A stretch of 15,734 bases of DNA from CAZWRK01 sp964635875 (GTDB taxonomy: Bacteria > Pseudomonadota > Gammaproteobacteria > Burkholderiales > Aquaspirillaceae), in assembly GCA_964635875.1 (NCBI GenBank), contig CAZWRK010000100.1, positions 1 to 15,734 of the forward strand, written 5' to 3'. Shown in pieces: positions 7,329-13,331 of the stretch. A program made the position numbers and the translations under genes. Below the pieces are notes generated by a model that worked only from the letters and a program-made list of their open reading frames with translations, searched no databases and was not told where the DNA came from. The first letter of the stretch is position 1. Each line of letters begins with the position of its first letter.

Positions 7329-7675
7329 CTTCGGCAGTGGAAGCAGCGCGCCGCGTTTCCGCCGAGGAGACCGTAATCACCGCCCGCGATCAGCAGCGCG
7401 CAGTCGATAACCGGCTCAGGTCGATCGCCGCGAACGCCGTACTCGGCGCGATGGCATGCTACGGAAGAACCATCGTCACCGACGACGACGCGGCGCGCAT
7501 GGACATGATCGAGCGTCTGCTCGTTCTGCCCAACGCCACCGGCATCGACTACCAGCCCCTGATCGCAACAACCCAGACCGCGCCGGCCATCGATTCGACC
7601 CGATTGCAACTGACGGTCGAAGCAGCCATCGCCAAGGGCGCGGCGGTTCAACAGCAGGGAGACACGAACCAGTGA
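7307..7675 (+). CDS. Hypothetical phage protein (3' part; continues the 7080 gene if the gap is collapsed)
   Basis: 122 residues from the ATG at 7307, not recognised. It opens MSDTNERPSAVEAARRVSAE, then a helical middle with AANAVLGAMACYG and an acidic TDDDAARMDMIERLL, and ends in a polar Gln-rich tail. AAGGGG lies about 9 nt upstream of this ATG, so a start here is possible. The frame is nevertheless continuous with the 7080 start once the duplicated 55 bp is merged, and that start has the better ribosome-binding site. The 3' end overlaps the GTG start of the next gene by 4 nt. Confidence 0.68.
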   Translation: MSDTNERPSAVEAARRVSAEETVITARDQQRAVDNRLRSIAANAVLGAMACYGRTIVTDDDAARMDMIERLLVLPNATGIDYQPLIATTQTAPAIDSTRLQLTVEAAIAKGAAVQQQGDTNQ

Positions 7676-8295
7676 CCAGAAACCTTCGGTCGATCATCGT
7701 CGGCGCCGCGTGCGCCGTCATCACCTCTACATTCGCGGCGATCGCCAGCTACCAATGCCCGGAAGGCAACTGCACGGACCGAGCGCCGGTCGCATCCACA
7801 TTCACGGCCGCCAAGGCGACCGCGAAGAAACTGCTGACCAGCCAGCTTCAGATCGCGCAGATGGTCCGCGATGAAGCGGTGGTCCAGGGTGTCGACCCGG
7901 ACGCTGCAGTCAAGATCGCATACCTCGAAACCCGGTTCCGCAACGTATGCGGTCCCAAGACGCGACACGGAAAGGCCTGCGGCGTGCTGCAGGTGATTCC
8001 CAAGAGCGCCGAACGCCTCGAGCCCGGTTCCGCACGGTATCTGAACAACCCGGTGGTCGGGATCAGAGTCGGCATCAAGCACATGCGCGATTGCATGAAC
8101 CGGGGAGCCGCGACGTTCGATCAGCTCGCGGCCTGCCACGTCGGCGGCAAGCCCTACGCTGTCAACGCATATGCGAAGTGGTACGTCGCGACAGCGCGTA
8201 GCTCTCCGGTCGTACCTGACGCCCGCGGCTGGCTTGCCCGCGGACAAGGATCGTTGAATGTCGCCTCGCTGGAGGCGGCGACCATCTGGCGCTGA
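7672..8295 (+). CDS. Lytic transglycosylase (SLT/GH23-like) with N-terminal membrane signal
   Basis: 207 residues from a GTG at 7672, with an AGGGAGA site upstream. Residues 8-26 are a hydrophobic segment (signal peptide or anchor), then a Cys-containing linker (CPEGNC, 29-34). The catalytic domain shows IAYLETRF with E86, the proposed general acid, followed by CGVLQVIPKSAERL (103-116), NNPVVGIRVGIKHM (125-138) and an AACHVGG...YAKWYV region. These match the soluble lytic transglycosylase order: E, then G-(V/L)-x-Q, then a repeated helix pattern. Such enzymes cleave the glycan strand of peptidoglycan in the periplasm. Six cysteines follow the signal, so disulfides are likely. It lies in the early operon, away from the lysis cassette. 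The stop sits in a hairpin loop. Confidence 0.85.
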   Translation: MTRNLRSIIVGAACAVITSTFAAIASYQCPEGNCTDRAPVASTFTAAKATAKKLLTSQLQIAQMVRDEAVVQGVDPDAAVKIAYLETRFRNVCGPKTRHGKACGVLQVIPKSAERLEPGSARYLNNPVVGIRVGIKHMRDCMNRGAATFDQLAACHVGGKPYAVNAYAKWYVATARSSPVVPDARGWLARGQGSLNVASLEAATIWR

Positions 8296-8303
8296 AGCGC
8301 CAG
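8286..8303 (+). terminator. Perfect stem-loop at the transglycosylase stop codon
   Basis: CTGGCGC (8286-8292) and GCGCCAG (8297-8303) form a perfect 7-bp stem with a TGAA loop, and the TGA stop of the transglycosylase is in the loop. No T run follows, so factor-independent termination would be weak. It could serve as an mRNA 3'-end stabiliser, processing site or attenuator. Confidence 0.5.
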
Positions 8304-8358
8304 CACTGGCGGCGACGGCATGGCAAGCCGTCGCTGCATTTCACCCGAGGAGGCGAAA

Positions 8359-8571
8359 TTGATTCATCTTGTCTGGCGCCGTCATGGCCACGACGGGTCA
8401 TGGTACCCCGCAAAGGAATACGAATATCTTCCACCGCAGAACCCGGCGGCGAAGGAACGCGCACGTATCACTGGCGAACACGCGGTCGAGATCGGCATGC
8501 AGCACATCGGGCTCAGCCTGCAAGACCTCGCGAAGCTCTATCCGCCACCGAACCAGCAGAAGCCGTCATGA
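8359..8571 (+). CDS. Small hypothetical phage protein, probable TTG start
   Basis: 70 residues from TTG 8359, not recognised. A strong GAGGAGG at 8347-8353 sits 5 nt before this TTG, whereas the in-frame ATG at 8320 has no ribosome-binding site and would add 13 residues translated from the site itself. The protein opens with IHLVWRRHGHDGSWYPAKEY, then a polar helix with HAVEIGMQHIGLSLQDLAKL. It ends with an ATGA overlap to the next gene. Confidence 0.68.
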   Translation: MIHLVWRRHGHDGSWYPAKEYEYLPPQNPAAKERARITGEHAVEIGMQHIGLSLQDLAKLYPPPNQQKPS

Positions 8572-8771
8572 GCCTATTTCGGTCAATCGAACAGCACATT
8601 CGAGCCTATCGCGCGCAATGGCGCGTTCGATTCTATCTCAGGCAACGTCGTCTCATTGACGGCAGATACGCCAGAGGCTTGCTGGCGAGCCGATGCATCA
8701 CCGGCGGCTGGGAATATCGGCTCCCAACGCACGAAGAGCGCAAGCAACACATAGCGGACACCGCGCTATGA
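8568..8771 (+). CDS. Small basic hypothetical protein
   Basis: 67 residues, Arg-rich in the first half (MSLFRSIEQHIRAYRAQWRV, then RFYLRQRRL). The ATGA start overlaps the upstream stop, with only a weak ribosome-binding site, so translation is probably coupled. Not recognised. The basic helix could bind nucleic acid, but there is no motif to prove it. It ends in another ATGA overlap. Confidence 0.62.
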   Translation: MSLFRSIEQHIRAYRAQWRVRFYLRQRRLIDGRYARGLLASRCITGGWEYRLPTHEERKQHIADTAL

Positions 8772-9067
8772 AAACGGCCCCTCTTTTCGCCGACGATCTA
8801 CTCGCGCGAGCAGCGTCGCGCCTGGCTGTGGGGATGGGACCACGAGCAATGACGGATCCCGACGACCATACCTCTCCGGTCGATTTGGAAGAGGCCGCAT
8901 ATCAGCGCGACAGGCTGCGGCTCGAAGCCGCCCGGATCGGGCCGAACGCCTATTCGGCCTATCTGCTCAAGCACGGCAAGCGTCCGGACAAGGCAACGGC
9001 CGCGACGATCGGAAGGCTGCTCGGCGGGCGCGTCCGGCCGACGACGGCAAGATGTATCCGCCGCTGA
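8768..9067 (+). CDS. Small hypothetical phage protein
   Basis: 99 residues. The ATG overlaps the previous stop (ATGA). A second in-frame ATG at 8850 (MTDPDDHTSP) is a possible later start. The middle has VDLEEAAYQRDRLRLEAARIGPNAYSAYLL, probably helical. The end is basic and overlaps the following gene by 16 nt. Not recognised. Confidence 0.62.
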   Translation: MKTAPLFADDLLARAASRLAVGMGPRAMTDPDDHTSPVDLEEAAYQRDRLRLEAARIGPNAYSAYLLKHGKRPDKATAATIGRLLGGRVRPTTARCIRR

Positions 9068-9327
9068 CGAAGGCTGAAAAACAGGTGCTGAGGGAGCAGA
9101 AGGCGCGTCGCGAAAAAATCCATAAGGAATACAGGGACGCCAACGCATTCGTGACCGCTGTCGGCTGGCTTGCGGATATCAAGACCGATCCGGAAACAAT
9201 GGTCGGGAAACTCGATTACGACCCAAGATTTCCGGAGCCGACGATCTCCCAGCTTGACGCTGCCGCTGCGGTCATCGCGCGCATGAAGGCTTTCGTTCGA
9301 CGCGGCAAGCCGGAGAACGACGCATAA
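9052..9327 (+). CDS. Small hypothetical phage protein
   Basis: 91 residues with a strongly basic helical start (LTKAEKQVLREQKARREKIH) and a C-terminal helix with DAAAAVIARMKAFVRRG. Not recognised. No clear ribosome-binding site, so coupling to the overlapping upstream gene is likely. It is the last of four tightly packed small genes before the ParB-like gene. Confidence 0.62.
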   Translation: MYPPLTKAEKQVLREQKARREKIHKEYRDANAFVTAVGWLADIKTDPETMVGKLDYDPRFPEPTISQLDAAAAVIARMKAFVRRGKPENDA

Positions 9328-9406
9328 AGCTCACCGTGGTCCGATACCATCACAGACGCTAATCGACTCTACCTTCGAAGCTCCACAACCCAGAAAGGAA
9401 ACCACA
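9328..9406 (+). other. Intergenic region upstream of the ParB-like gene
   Basis: 79 nt. It contains a good ribosome-binding site, AAAGGA at 9394-9399, 7 nt before the ATG, and a short palindrome CTTCGAAG near 9373-9381. No convincing sigma-70 promoter boxes were found. This is one of the longest non-coding spaces in the operon, so a promoter or ParB-like operator could lie here. Confidence 0.4.
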
Positions 9407-11302
9407 ATGGCTAAGACACCGAAGACCGCACCAGTGTGGGACAACACAGCGGCGAACATCAAGGTGACGGCGATCGCGCCCGATATCGAGCACGATCCGC
9501 GCAAGGGCCACAGATCGAAGAAGTTCATCGCCGATCTGAAAAAGTCCATCGCCGAGAAAGGCGTGCTGACCGCTCTATCGATCGCCGACCTGCCGGAACA
9601 GATCGACGGCAAGGACTATCGCATCGTCGCCGGCCGCGGCCGATTGCAGGCCTGCAGCGAACTCATTGCCGATGGCGTATGGCCGGCGAACAAGACCATC
9701 CCGGTCGTCATCGTCGCGGACGGCGCGGCCACCGACTCCGAGAAGCGGCAGATGGCGCTCGCCGAAAACCTCGTCCGCGAGAAGATGGAGGATATCGACG
9801 TCTACGAAGCCGTCCGTGACATTCTCGCCGCCGGCGGAAGCATGGCGGAAGCAGCGCGCACGCTCGCCATCACCACCACCCAGGTCAAGCAGTACGATGC
9901 GCTCGGCAGCGTGGCCCCAGCCATCATCGATCAATGGCGTGCGCGCAAGATCGGCGAAAGCGAAGTCAAGGCATTCACGCTCGGCGCCTCGCACGAAGCG
10001 CAGATCGAGGTCTACGAGCGCCTGAAGAAAGCGAACAACCTCTACCAGCATGCGATCCGCTCGGCATTCGGCGCCAGTTACGATGTGCCTCTCGGCATCA
10101 AGATCGTCGGCGAGAAAGCATACGCTGCCGCCGGCGGACAGATCCGCAAAGACCTGTTCAGCGACGGAATCGCGATCTCGGATCAGCCGTTGCTCGACCG
10201 ACTTGTCGAGGAAGCCTTCAGCGCAAAGTGCAAGGAACTCACGGACGATGGATGGTCGTGGGCGCTCAACGAGCGACAGGTGACGAACGCATGGCAGTAC
10301 GTCCATGCGATCAACCTTTCAACGCTCACAAGCGAAACGCTCGTCGCGCTGCGCGCCCGCAAAGACGAACTCGAAGCCAAAGACGCCGACGACATGACGG
10401 AGGAAGATCAGCAGGAATTCGACGGCATCGACGACAAGATCGAGCAAGAAATCGGGCGCCTCACAGTCGAAGCGCTCACACCGGAGATCAAGGCCGGCAG
10501 CGGATGTCTCGTCAAGCATGACGGATCGCAGTTCGTCGTCAAATACGCGATGCTCGCGCCGCAGAAGTCGAACTCGTCGCAACCGATCGTCAATACCGAA
10601 ACCGGACAACAGACAGCGAAGCCGACCATCAGCGCGGCCCTCATGCTCCGACTCACGGAACAACTGACGACAGCGGCCGCAGTCGCCATCCGCAACGACA
10701 GCGACGTAGCGATCAGGGCTCTGGTCGCCGGCGTCGGCTCTTACGGACCGATCAAGCTCCGTAGCGACGGCTTGGGAGCGAGGCAGAATCTCGGCCTCGC
10801 TTCCTTCAGCAAGACCTTCGCCGAAGTCGAACCGACACTCAGCGCCGTCTGCAACGTCGTCGCCGATTCACTGGACATGCGCATCATGAACAACACCGCC
10901 AAACGCAGCGCGCACACACAGACTTTGATCGAAGCCATCGGACGCGACGCATTCATGCAGGCTGCGGTCGCCACCTTCGACGCTGACGACTATTTCGGCG
11001 CCGCTTCACTCGAACGCATGAAGCAAGCGATCGACGACATCAACGCGGCGCGCGTGGCGGCGCTCGGCGAGAACGTCGAACAGCTCGCCATCCCCAAGGG
11101 CAAGAAAGCCGAGCGCGCGGCATGGGCGGCGGAACGCGCGCGGGAGGCAGGCTGGCTCCCGCCGGAAATGCGTTTCGAAGCCGAAGTCGGCAATGAAATC
11201 GCAATCGACGCCCATTACGCCGAAGACGGCGAGGACGACGAAGACGAGACTGACGACAGCCAGGGCGACGAGGAATCGACGACAGATGAAGTTGCCGAGT
11301 AA
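9407..11302 (+). CDS. ParB-like protein with long C-terminal extension
   Basis: 631 residues. The N-terminal ParB/Srx-type domain shows DIEHDPRKG (26-34), YRIVAGRGRLQAC (71-83), where canonical ParB has GERR, and MALAENLVREKMEDI (116-130), the ENLxRE box. A helix-turn-helix follows at about 143-168 (GSMAEAARTLAITTTQVKQY), then an IGESEVKAFTLGASHEAQIEVYERL segment as in KorB-type proteins. Residues 210-600 are an extension I cannot assign, with an acidic stretch at about 325-345. The last 30 residues are a strongly acidic tail. ParB proteins load on DNA and segregate plasmids with ParA. No ParA is present in this window, so a DNA-binding or regulatory role is equally possible. The start is well supported by AAAGGA. 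Confidence 0.86.
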   Translation: MAKTPKTAPVWDNTAANIKVTAIAPDIEHDPRKGHRSKKFIADLKKSIAEKGVLTALSIADLPEQIDGKDYRIVAGRGRLQACSELIADGVWPANKTIPVVIVADGAATDSEKRQMALAENLVREKMEDIDVYEAVRDILAAGGSMAEAARTLAITTTQVKQYDALGSVAPAIIDQWRARKIGESEVKAFTLGASHEAQIEVYERLKKANNLYQHAIRSAFGASYDVPLGIKIVGEKAYAAAGGQIRKDLFSDGIAISDQPLLDRLVEEAFSAKCKELTDDGWSWALNERQVTNAWQYVHAINLSTLTSETLVALRARKDELEAKDADDMTEEDQQEFDGIDDKIEQEIGRLTVEALTPEIKAGSGCLVKHDGSQFVVKYAMLAPQKSNSSQPIVNTETGQQTAKPTISAALMLRLTEQLTTAAAVAIRNDSDVAIRALVAGVGSYGPIKLRSDGLGARQNLGLASFSKTFAEVEPTLSAVCNVVADSLDMRIMNNTAKRSAHTQTLIEAIGRDAFMQAAVATFDADDYFGAASLERMKQAIDDINAARVAALGENVEQLAIPKGKKAERAAWAAERAREAGWLPPEMRFEAEVGNEIAIDAHYAEDGEDDEDETDDSQGDEESTTDEVAE

Positions 11303-11483
11303 GACACGCGACGCGCGCGCGACGGACTATCGGCCGGAGCCGATCACCGTCGCGCGGCAGGTCGAAACCTTCACCATGATCGGCAAGCGGGTCCATCGAT
11401 CCGCCGCCGACATTACGCTCGCCAGAAGCAAATGGCTCGAGGCGGCGAAACACAAACAGGACGCGCCAAATGCAGACGACTGA
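11286..11483 (+). CDS. Small hypothetical phage protein
   Basis: 65 residues, basic (MKLPSKTRDARATDYRPEPI at the start). The ATG at 11286 overlaps the ParB-like stop by 17 nt and depends on coupling, as the nearest ribosome-binding-like site is about 12 nt upstream. Not recognised. It overlaps the next gene by 14 nt. Confidence 0.6.
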   Translation: MKLPSKTRDARATDYRPEPITVARQVETFTMIGKRVHRSAADITLARSKWLEAAKHKQDAPNADD

Positions 11484-11907
11484 TGAAACCACCATCGAGG
11501 ACCGCCTGACCAAGATCGCAGGCGAAATCGAAACCACCGAACCCGGCGCCGCGGCGCTCATGATCGAAGCGGCCAGCTCGATTCGATTCCTCCGCTGCAC
11601 ACTCAACATGCCAGTCGAGACGACCCTGATCCCGCAATTCAGGCTCTTGCGCGAATTCATCGACGCCGAAGCTGAACTGCGCGGCGAGGAAGACCGCGGC
11701 TATCCGCACACCACAGAACAGGCGGTCGCCGCGGTCGAATACCTCGAGGAGGCCATCGCAGGCGCCTATCGGATCGCCATCATCGCCGGCAAGGAAATCA
11801 CAGACCGCGACCGCCGGGTCCGTGAACTGCTGGCGGCAAGCACCCGGATCAATGAGCAGTACCGCGCACTGCGGGGCTCCGTGGATGCGTCAAAACTCTC
11901 CATGTAG
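11470..11907 (+). CDS. Hypothetical phage protein, last full gene of the rightward operon
   Basis: 145 residues, mostly helical: MQTTDETTIEDRLTKIAGEI, then PGAAALMIEAASSIRFLR, a middle with EFIDAEAELRGEEDRGYPHTTE and a C-terminal helix VRELLAASTRINEQYRALRG. AGGA at 11458-11461 lies 8 nt before the ATG. Not recognised. It is followed by a possible dyad and the short cysteine ORF, then by the convergent late operon. Confidence 0.7.
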   Translation: MQTTDETTIEDRLTKIAGEIETTEPGAAALMIEAASSIRFLRCTLNMPVETTLIPQFRLLREFIDAEAELRGEEDRGYPHTTEQAVAAVEYLEEAIAGAYRIAIIAGKEITDRDRRVRELLAASTRINEQYRALRGSVDASKLSM

Positions 11908-11939
11908 GGCATATGCTGACCGAGCGATTTAACGCATCC
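11883..11939. repeat. Nested inverted repeat around the end of the rightward operon
   Basis: GGATGCGT at 11883-11890 and ACGCATCC at 11932-11939 are perfect 8-bp inverted arms 41 nt apart. The palindrome GCATATGC (11909-11916) lies almost at their centre. The left arm is inside the last codons of the preceding gene. The arrangement could be an operator, attachment-related site or weak terminator, or chance. Confidence 0.4.
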
Positions 11940-11968
11940 TAGACCAGCGACAACTTAAGGACGGGGCC

Positions 11969-12049
11969 ATGAACGCCGACCGGATACCCTGTTGCGTCCC
12001 TCACTGCCGGCTCAAACCAGCAAGCCGATACGCAAAACGGCCGCGGTGA
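11969..12049 (+). CDS. Short cysteine-containing ORF, possibly truncated remnant
   Basis: 26 codons. AAGGA at 11957-11961 gives a 7-nt spacing to the ATG. The product opens MNADRIPCCVPHCR and then becomes basic. I recall small zinc-binding-like phage proteins that open in a similar RIPCxxPxCRRT style and run on with more Cys/His; here the frame stops at a TGA inside the loop of the terminator hairpin. This suggests a gene cut short at the junction with the late module. It is also possible that it is a real micropeptide or a chance ORF. Confidence 0.42.
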   Translation: MNADRIPCCVPHCRLKPASRYAKRPR

Positions 12050-12063
12050 AAGCCGCGGCCGTT
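12034..12063 (-). terminator. Rho-independent terminator of the leftward late operon
   Basis: Arms AACGGCCGCGG (12036-12046) and CCGCGGCCGTT (12053-12063) form a perfect 11-bp stem with a 6-nt loop. On the minus strand it is followed by TTTTGCG (complement of 12031-12037), the classic pattern. It lies about 97 nt after the last minus-strand stop. For rightward transcripts only two Ts follow, so it may act weakly in that direction too. Confidence 0.88.
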
Positions 12064-12159
12064 GAGGAAGTGATTGGCGCCTAGACTTCGGCAGGCTCGT
12101 TGCCCGAGGTGCGACCAACGATTCGACTCTGTGAACGACAGAACGGGAAGTCAAGCCTG
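12064..12159. other. Non-coding stretch between terminator and late operon
   Basis: 96 nt, the transcribed 3' untranslated region of the late operon. I see no gene, tRNA or clear repeat. A GATTCGACTC stretch looks slightly like a tRNA T arm but cannot form its stem. Confidence 0.45.
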
Positions 12160-12555
12160 CTACTTGCGCGCGAAATACGAAAACAGCGCGACGCCGATCG
12201 ACACGACCGCGGGCAGTGCAAGCTGACCCATCCAGCGGCTCAGCGCGCTGGCGCCGGCCATCGTCGCGACGGTTTCCTTCAGCGCCTGCACTGACGCCTG
12301 CAATGCCCTGATCGACTCGGCGTTCGCGTTCTCCTGCCGAAGACAAGCGTCCGATTCCAGCGCGTTCGTTCGCTTCAGCTCGTCGAGCTTGGTTATGATA
12401 TCGGCGTTCTGTTGACGAATGGCGGCAAGCACCTCGCGCATGGCTCCCTGACCCTCCCGCAAGGAATTGATTGCGGTCCACTGATCGCGCGAATCCGTTG
12501 CTACATCGCCGACCCGAACCTCGAGGGCGGCAAGACGCTCCGAAGTATCCGGCAT
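12160..12555 (-). CDS. Coiled-coil protein with C-terminal membrane helix (XhlA-like or holin candidate)
   Basis: 131 residues. The body is a long helical coil (RLAALEVRVGDVATDSRDQW through ALQASVQALKETVATM, about 5-98). One C-terminal hydrophobic helix (about 108-128, LALPAVVSIGVALFSYF) ends in a short ARK tail. This one-helix, tail-anchored build resembles XhlA-type phage lysis proteins, though the coil here is longer than usual. AAAGG lies about 9 nt before the ATG, and the gene starts 14 nt after the lipoprotein stop. It is the last gene before the terminator. A lysis or holin role follows from position and topology only. Confidence 0.72.
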   Translation of the reverse strand: MPDTSERLAALEVRVGDVATDSRDQWTAINSLREGQGAMREVLAAIRQQNADIITKLDELKRTNALESDACLRQENANAESIRALQASVQALKETVATMAGASALSRWMGQLALPAVVSIGVALFSYFARK

Positions 12556-12569
12556 GATCTGAAACCTTT

Positions 12570-12869
12570 CTATCGCGCCGCAGGATTGGCGCTAAATTTT
12601 TCGCGGACCATTTCATAAAAGCTGCGATCGAGAGCGAGCGTATCTTCGTCAGCAGCGCAAGCCTTCGCCAGTCGCGCAGCGTAGACCTCCGGGTCCTGTC
12701 GCTTCGACGGAAGCGGTTTCGTGCTCGGCTGACCGAAGCCAGGTGGAGCGGCCGGCAATTCAGCGCGCGGGGCGGGCAGGCCCCCGAACATCGCGCCGGA
12801 GTATTTCTCGCACGAGGCCAGCACCGCGCTCGCTGAAAGAACCACGACCAGACGAACAAGCCTTCGCAT
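12570..12869 (-). CDS. Outer-membrane spanin subunit (Rz1-like lipoprotein)
   Basis: 99 residues. A type II signal peptide MRRLVRLVVVLSASAVLASC gives lipidated Cys20 followed by Glu, a residue compatible with outer-membrane sorting. The mature part is Pro-rich (LPAPRAELPAAPPGFGQP), as in o-spanins, then a charged helical end. Its start is nested out of frame within the 3' end of the i-spanin-like gene, with 110 nt of overlap, the arrangement known for Rz/Rz1. GGAGG lies 5 nt before the ATG. O-spanins pair with i-spanins across the periplasm and help fuse or disrupt the outer membrane at lysis. The C-terminal half is longer than in lambda Rz1. Confidence 0.82.
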   Translation of the reverse strand: MRRLVRLVVVLSASAVLASCEKYSGAMFGGLPAPRAELPAAPPGFGQPSTKPLPSKRQDPEVYAARLAKACAADEDTLALDRSFYEMVREKFSANPAAR

Positions 12870-13329
12870 CGGAGCCTCCGTTATTTGCCCGTTCGGATTC
12901 GAACGCATCGATCTTCGCCTGCAACTCGCCTTGCCTCTGACGAATCGTTTCCGTCTGCGCGGAAATCGCTTCAGTGATGGCGGCCGACGCGCGAGCATCC
13001 TCTCGAGCCTGCTTCAGTTCCCGGTCTTTCTCGCGGATCACCGACTCCAGGGCGGCGGTCCGGTCCGCATCGCCGCGCACCATGTAGCCGCGGCCGTAAC
13101 CGGCACACAGACACGCCAACGCGAAACAGATCACGACTACCGTATCGCGCGCGGTGCTGTAGATCCTTCCCACGACCGGCCAGCGGTCGAAGTACGGCAG
13201 CGGATTCCAGAACAACAGGAATACCGCTGCGGCGCCGAACGCCGCGGCCGCGACGAAGTAGGAGAACTCGATCACGAAGGCCTTGATCGCCCCGACGAAA
13301 GGCAGATGCGAAACAAGCCACCACAACAT
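12760..13329 (-). CDS. Inner-membrane spanin-like protein with two N-terminal hydrophobic segments
   Basis: 189 residues. Hydrophobic stretches at about 19-41 (VIEFSYFVAAAAFGAAAVFL) and 62-79 (DTVVVICFALACLCAGYG), with a short hydrophobic start (MLWWLVSHLPFV) before them. Residues 88-147 are a charged coiled coil (REKDRELKQAREDARA and onward), then a flexible Gly/Ser/Arg end. The coil plus the overlapping out-of-frame lipoprotein gene identify it as the Rz-like partner. Lambda Rz has one membrane segment, so the extra one is odd and may supply holin function or change topology. GGAG lies 7 nt before the ATG, and the gene starts 2 nt after the endolysin stop. Confidence 0.8.
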   Translation of the reverse strand: MLWWLVSHLPFVGAIKAFVIEFSYFVAAAAFGAAAVFLLFWNPLPYFDRWPVVGRIYSTARDTVVVICFALACLCAGYGRGYMVRGDADRTAALESVIREKDRELKQAREDARASAAITEAISAQTETIRQRQGELQAKIDAFESERANNGGSDAKACSSGRGSFSERGAGLVREILRRDVRGPARPAR

Positions 13330-13331
13330 GA

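Noticed and set aside
12100..12145. tRNA-like T-arm stretch (GATTCGACTC)
   Set aside because: The flanking bases cannot form the T stem and no acceptor or anticodon arms surround it.
11939..12859. 306-codon minus-strand frame over the lysis cassette
   Set aside because: Arg/Ser-rich composition, no domain, and it covers the o-spanin and coiled-coil/TM genes, which have start sites, a lipobox and a membrane helix.
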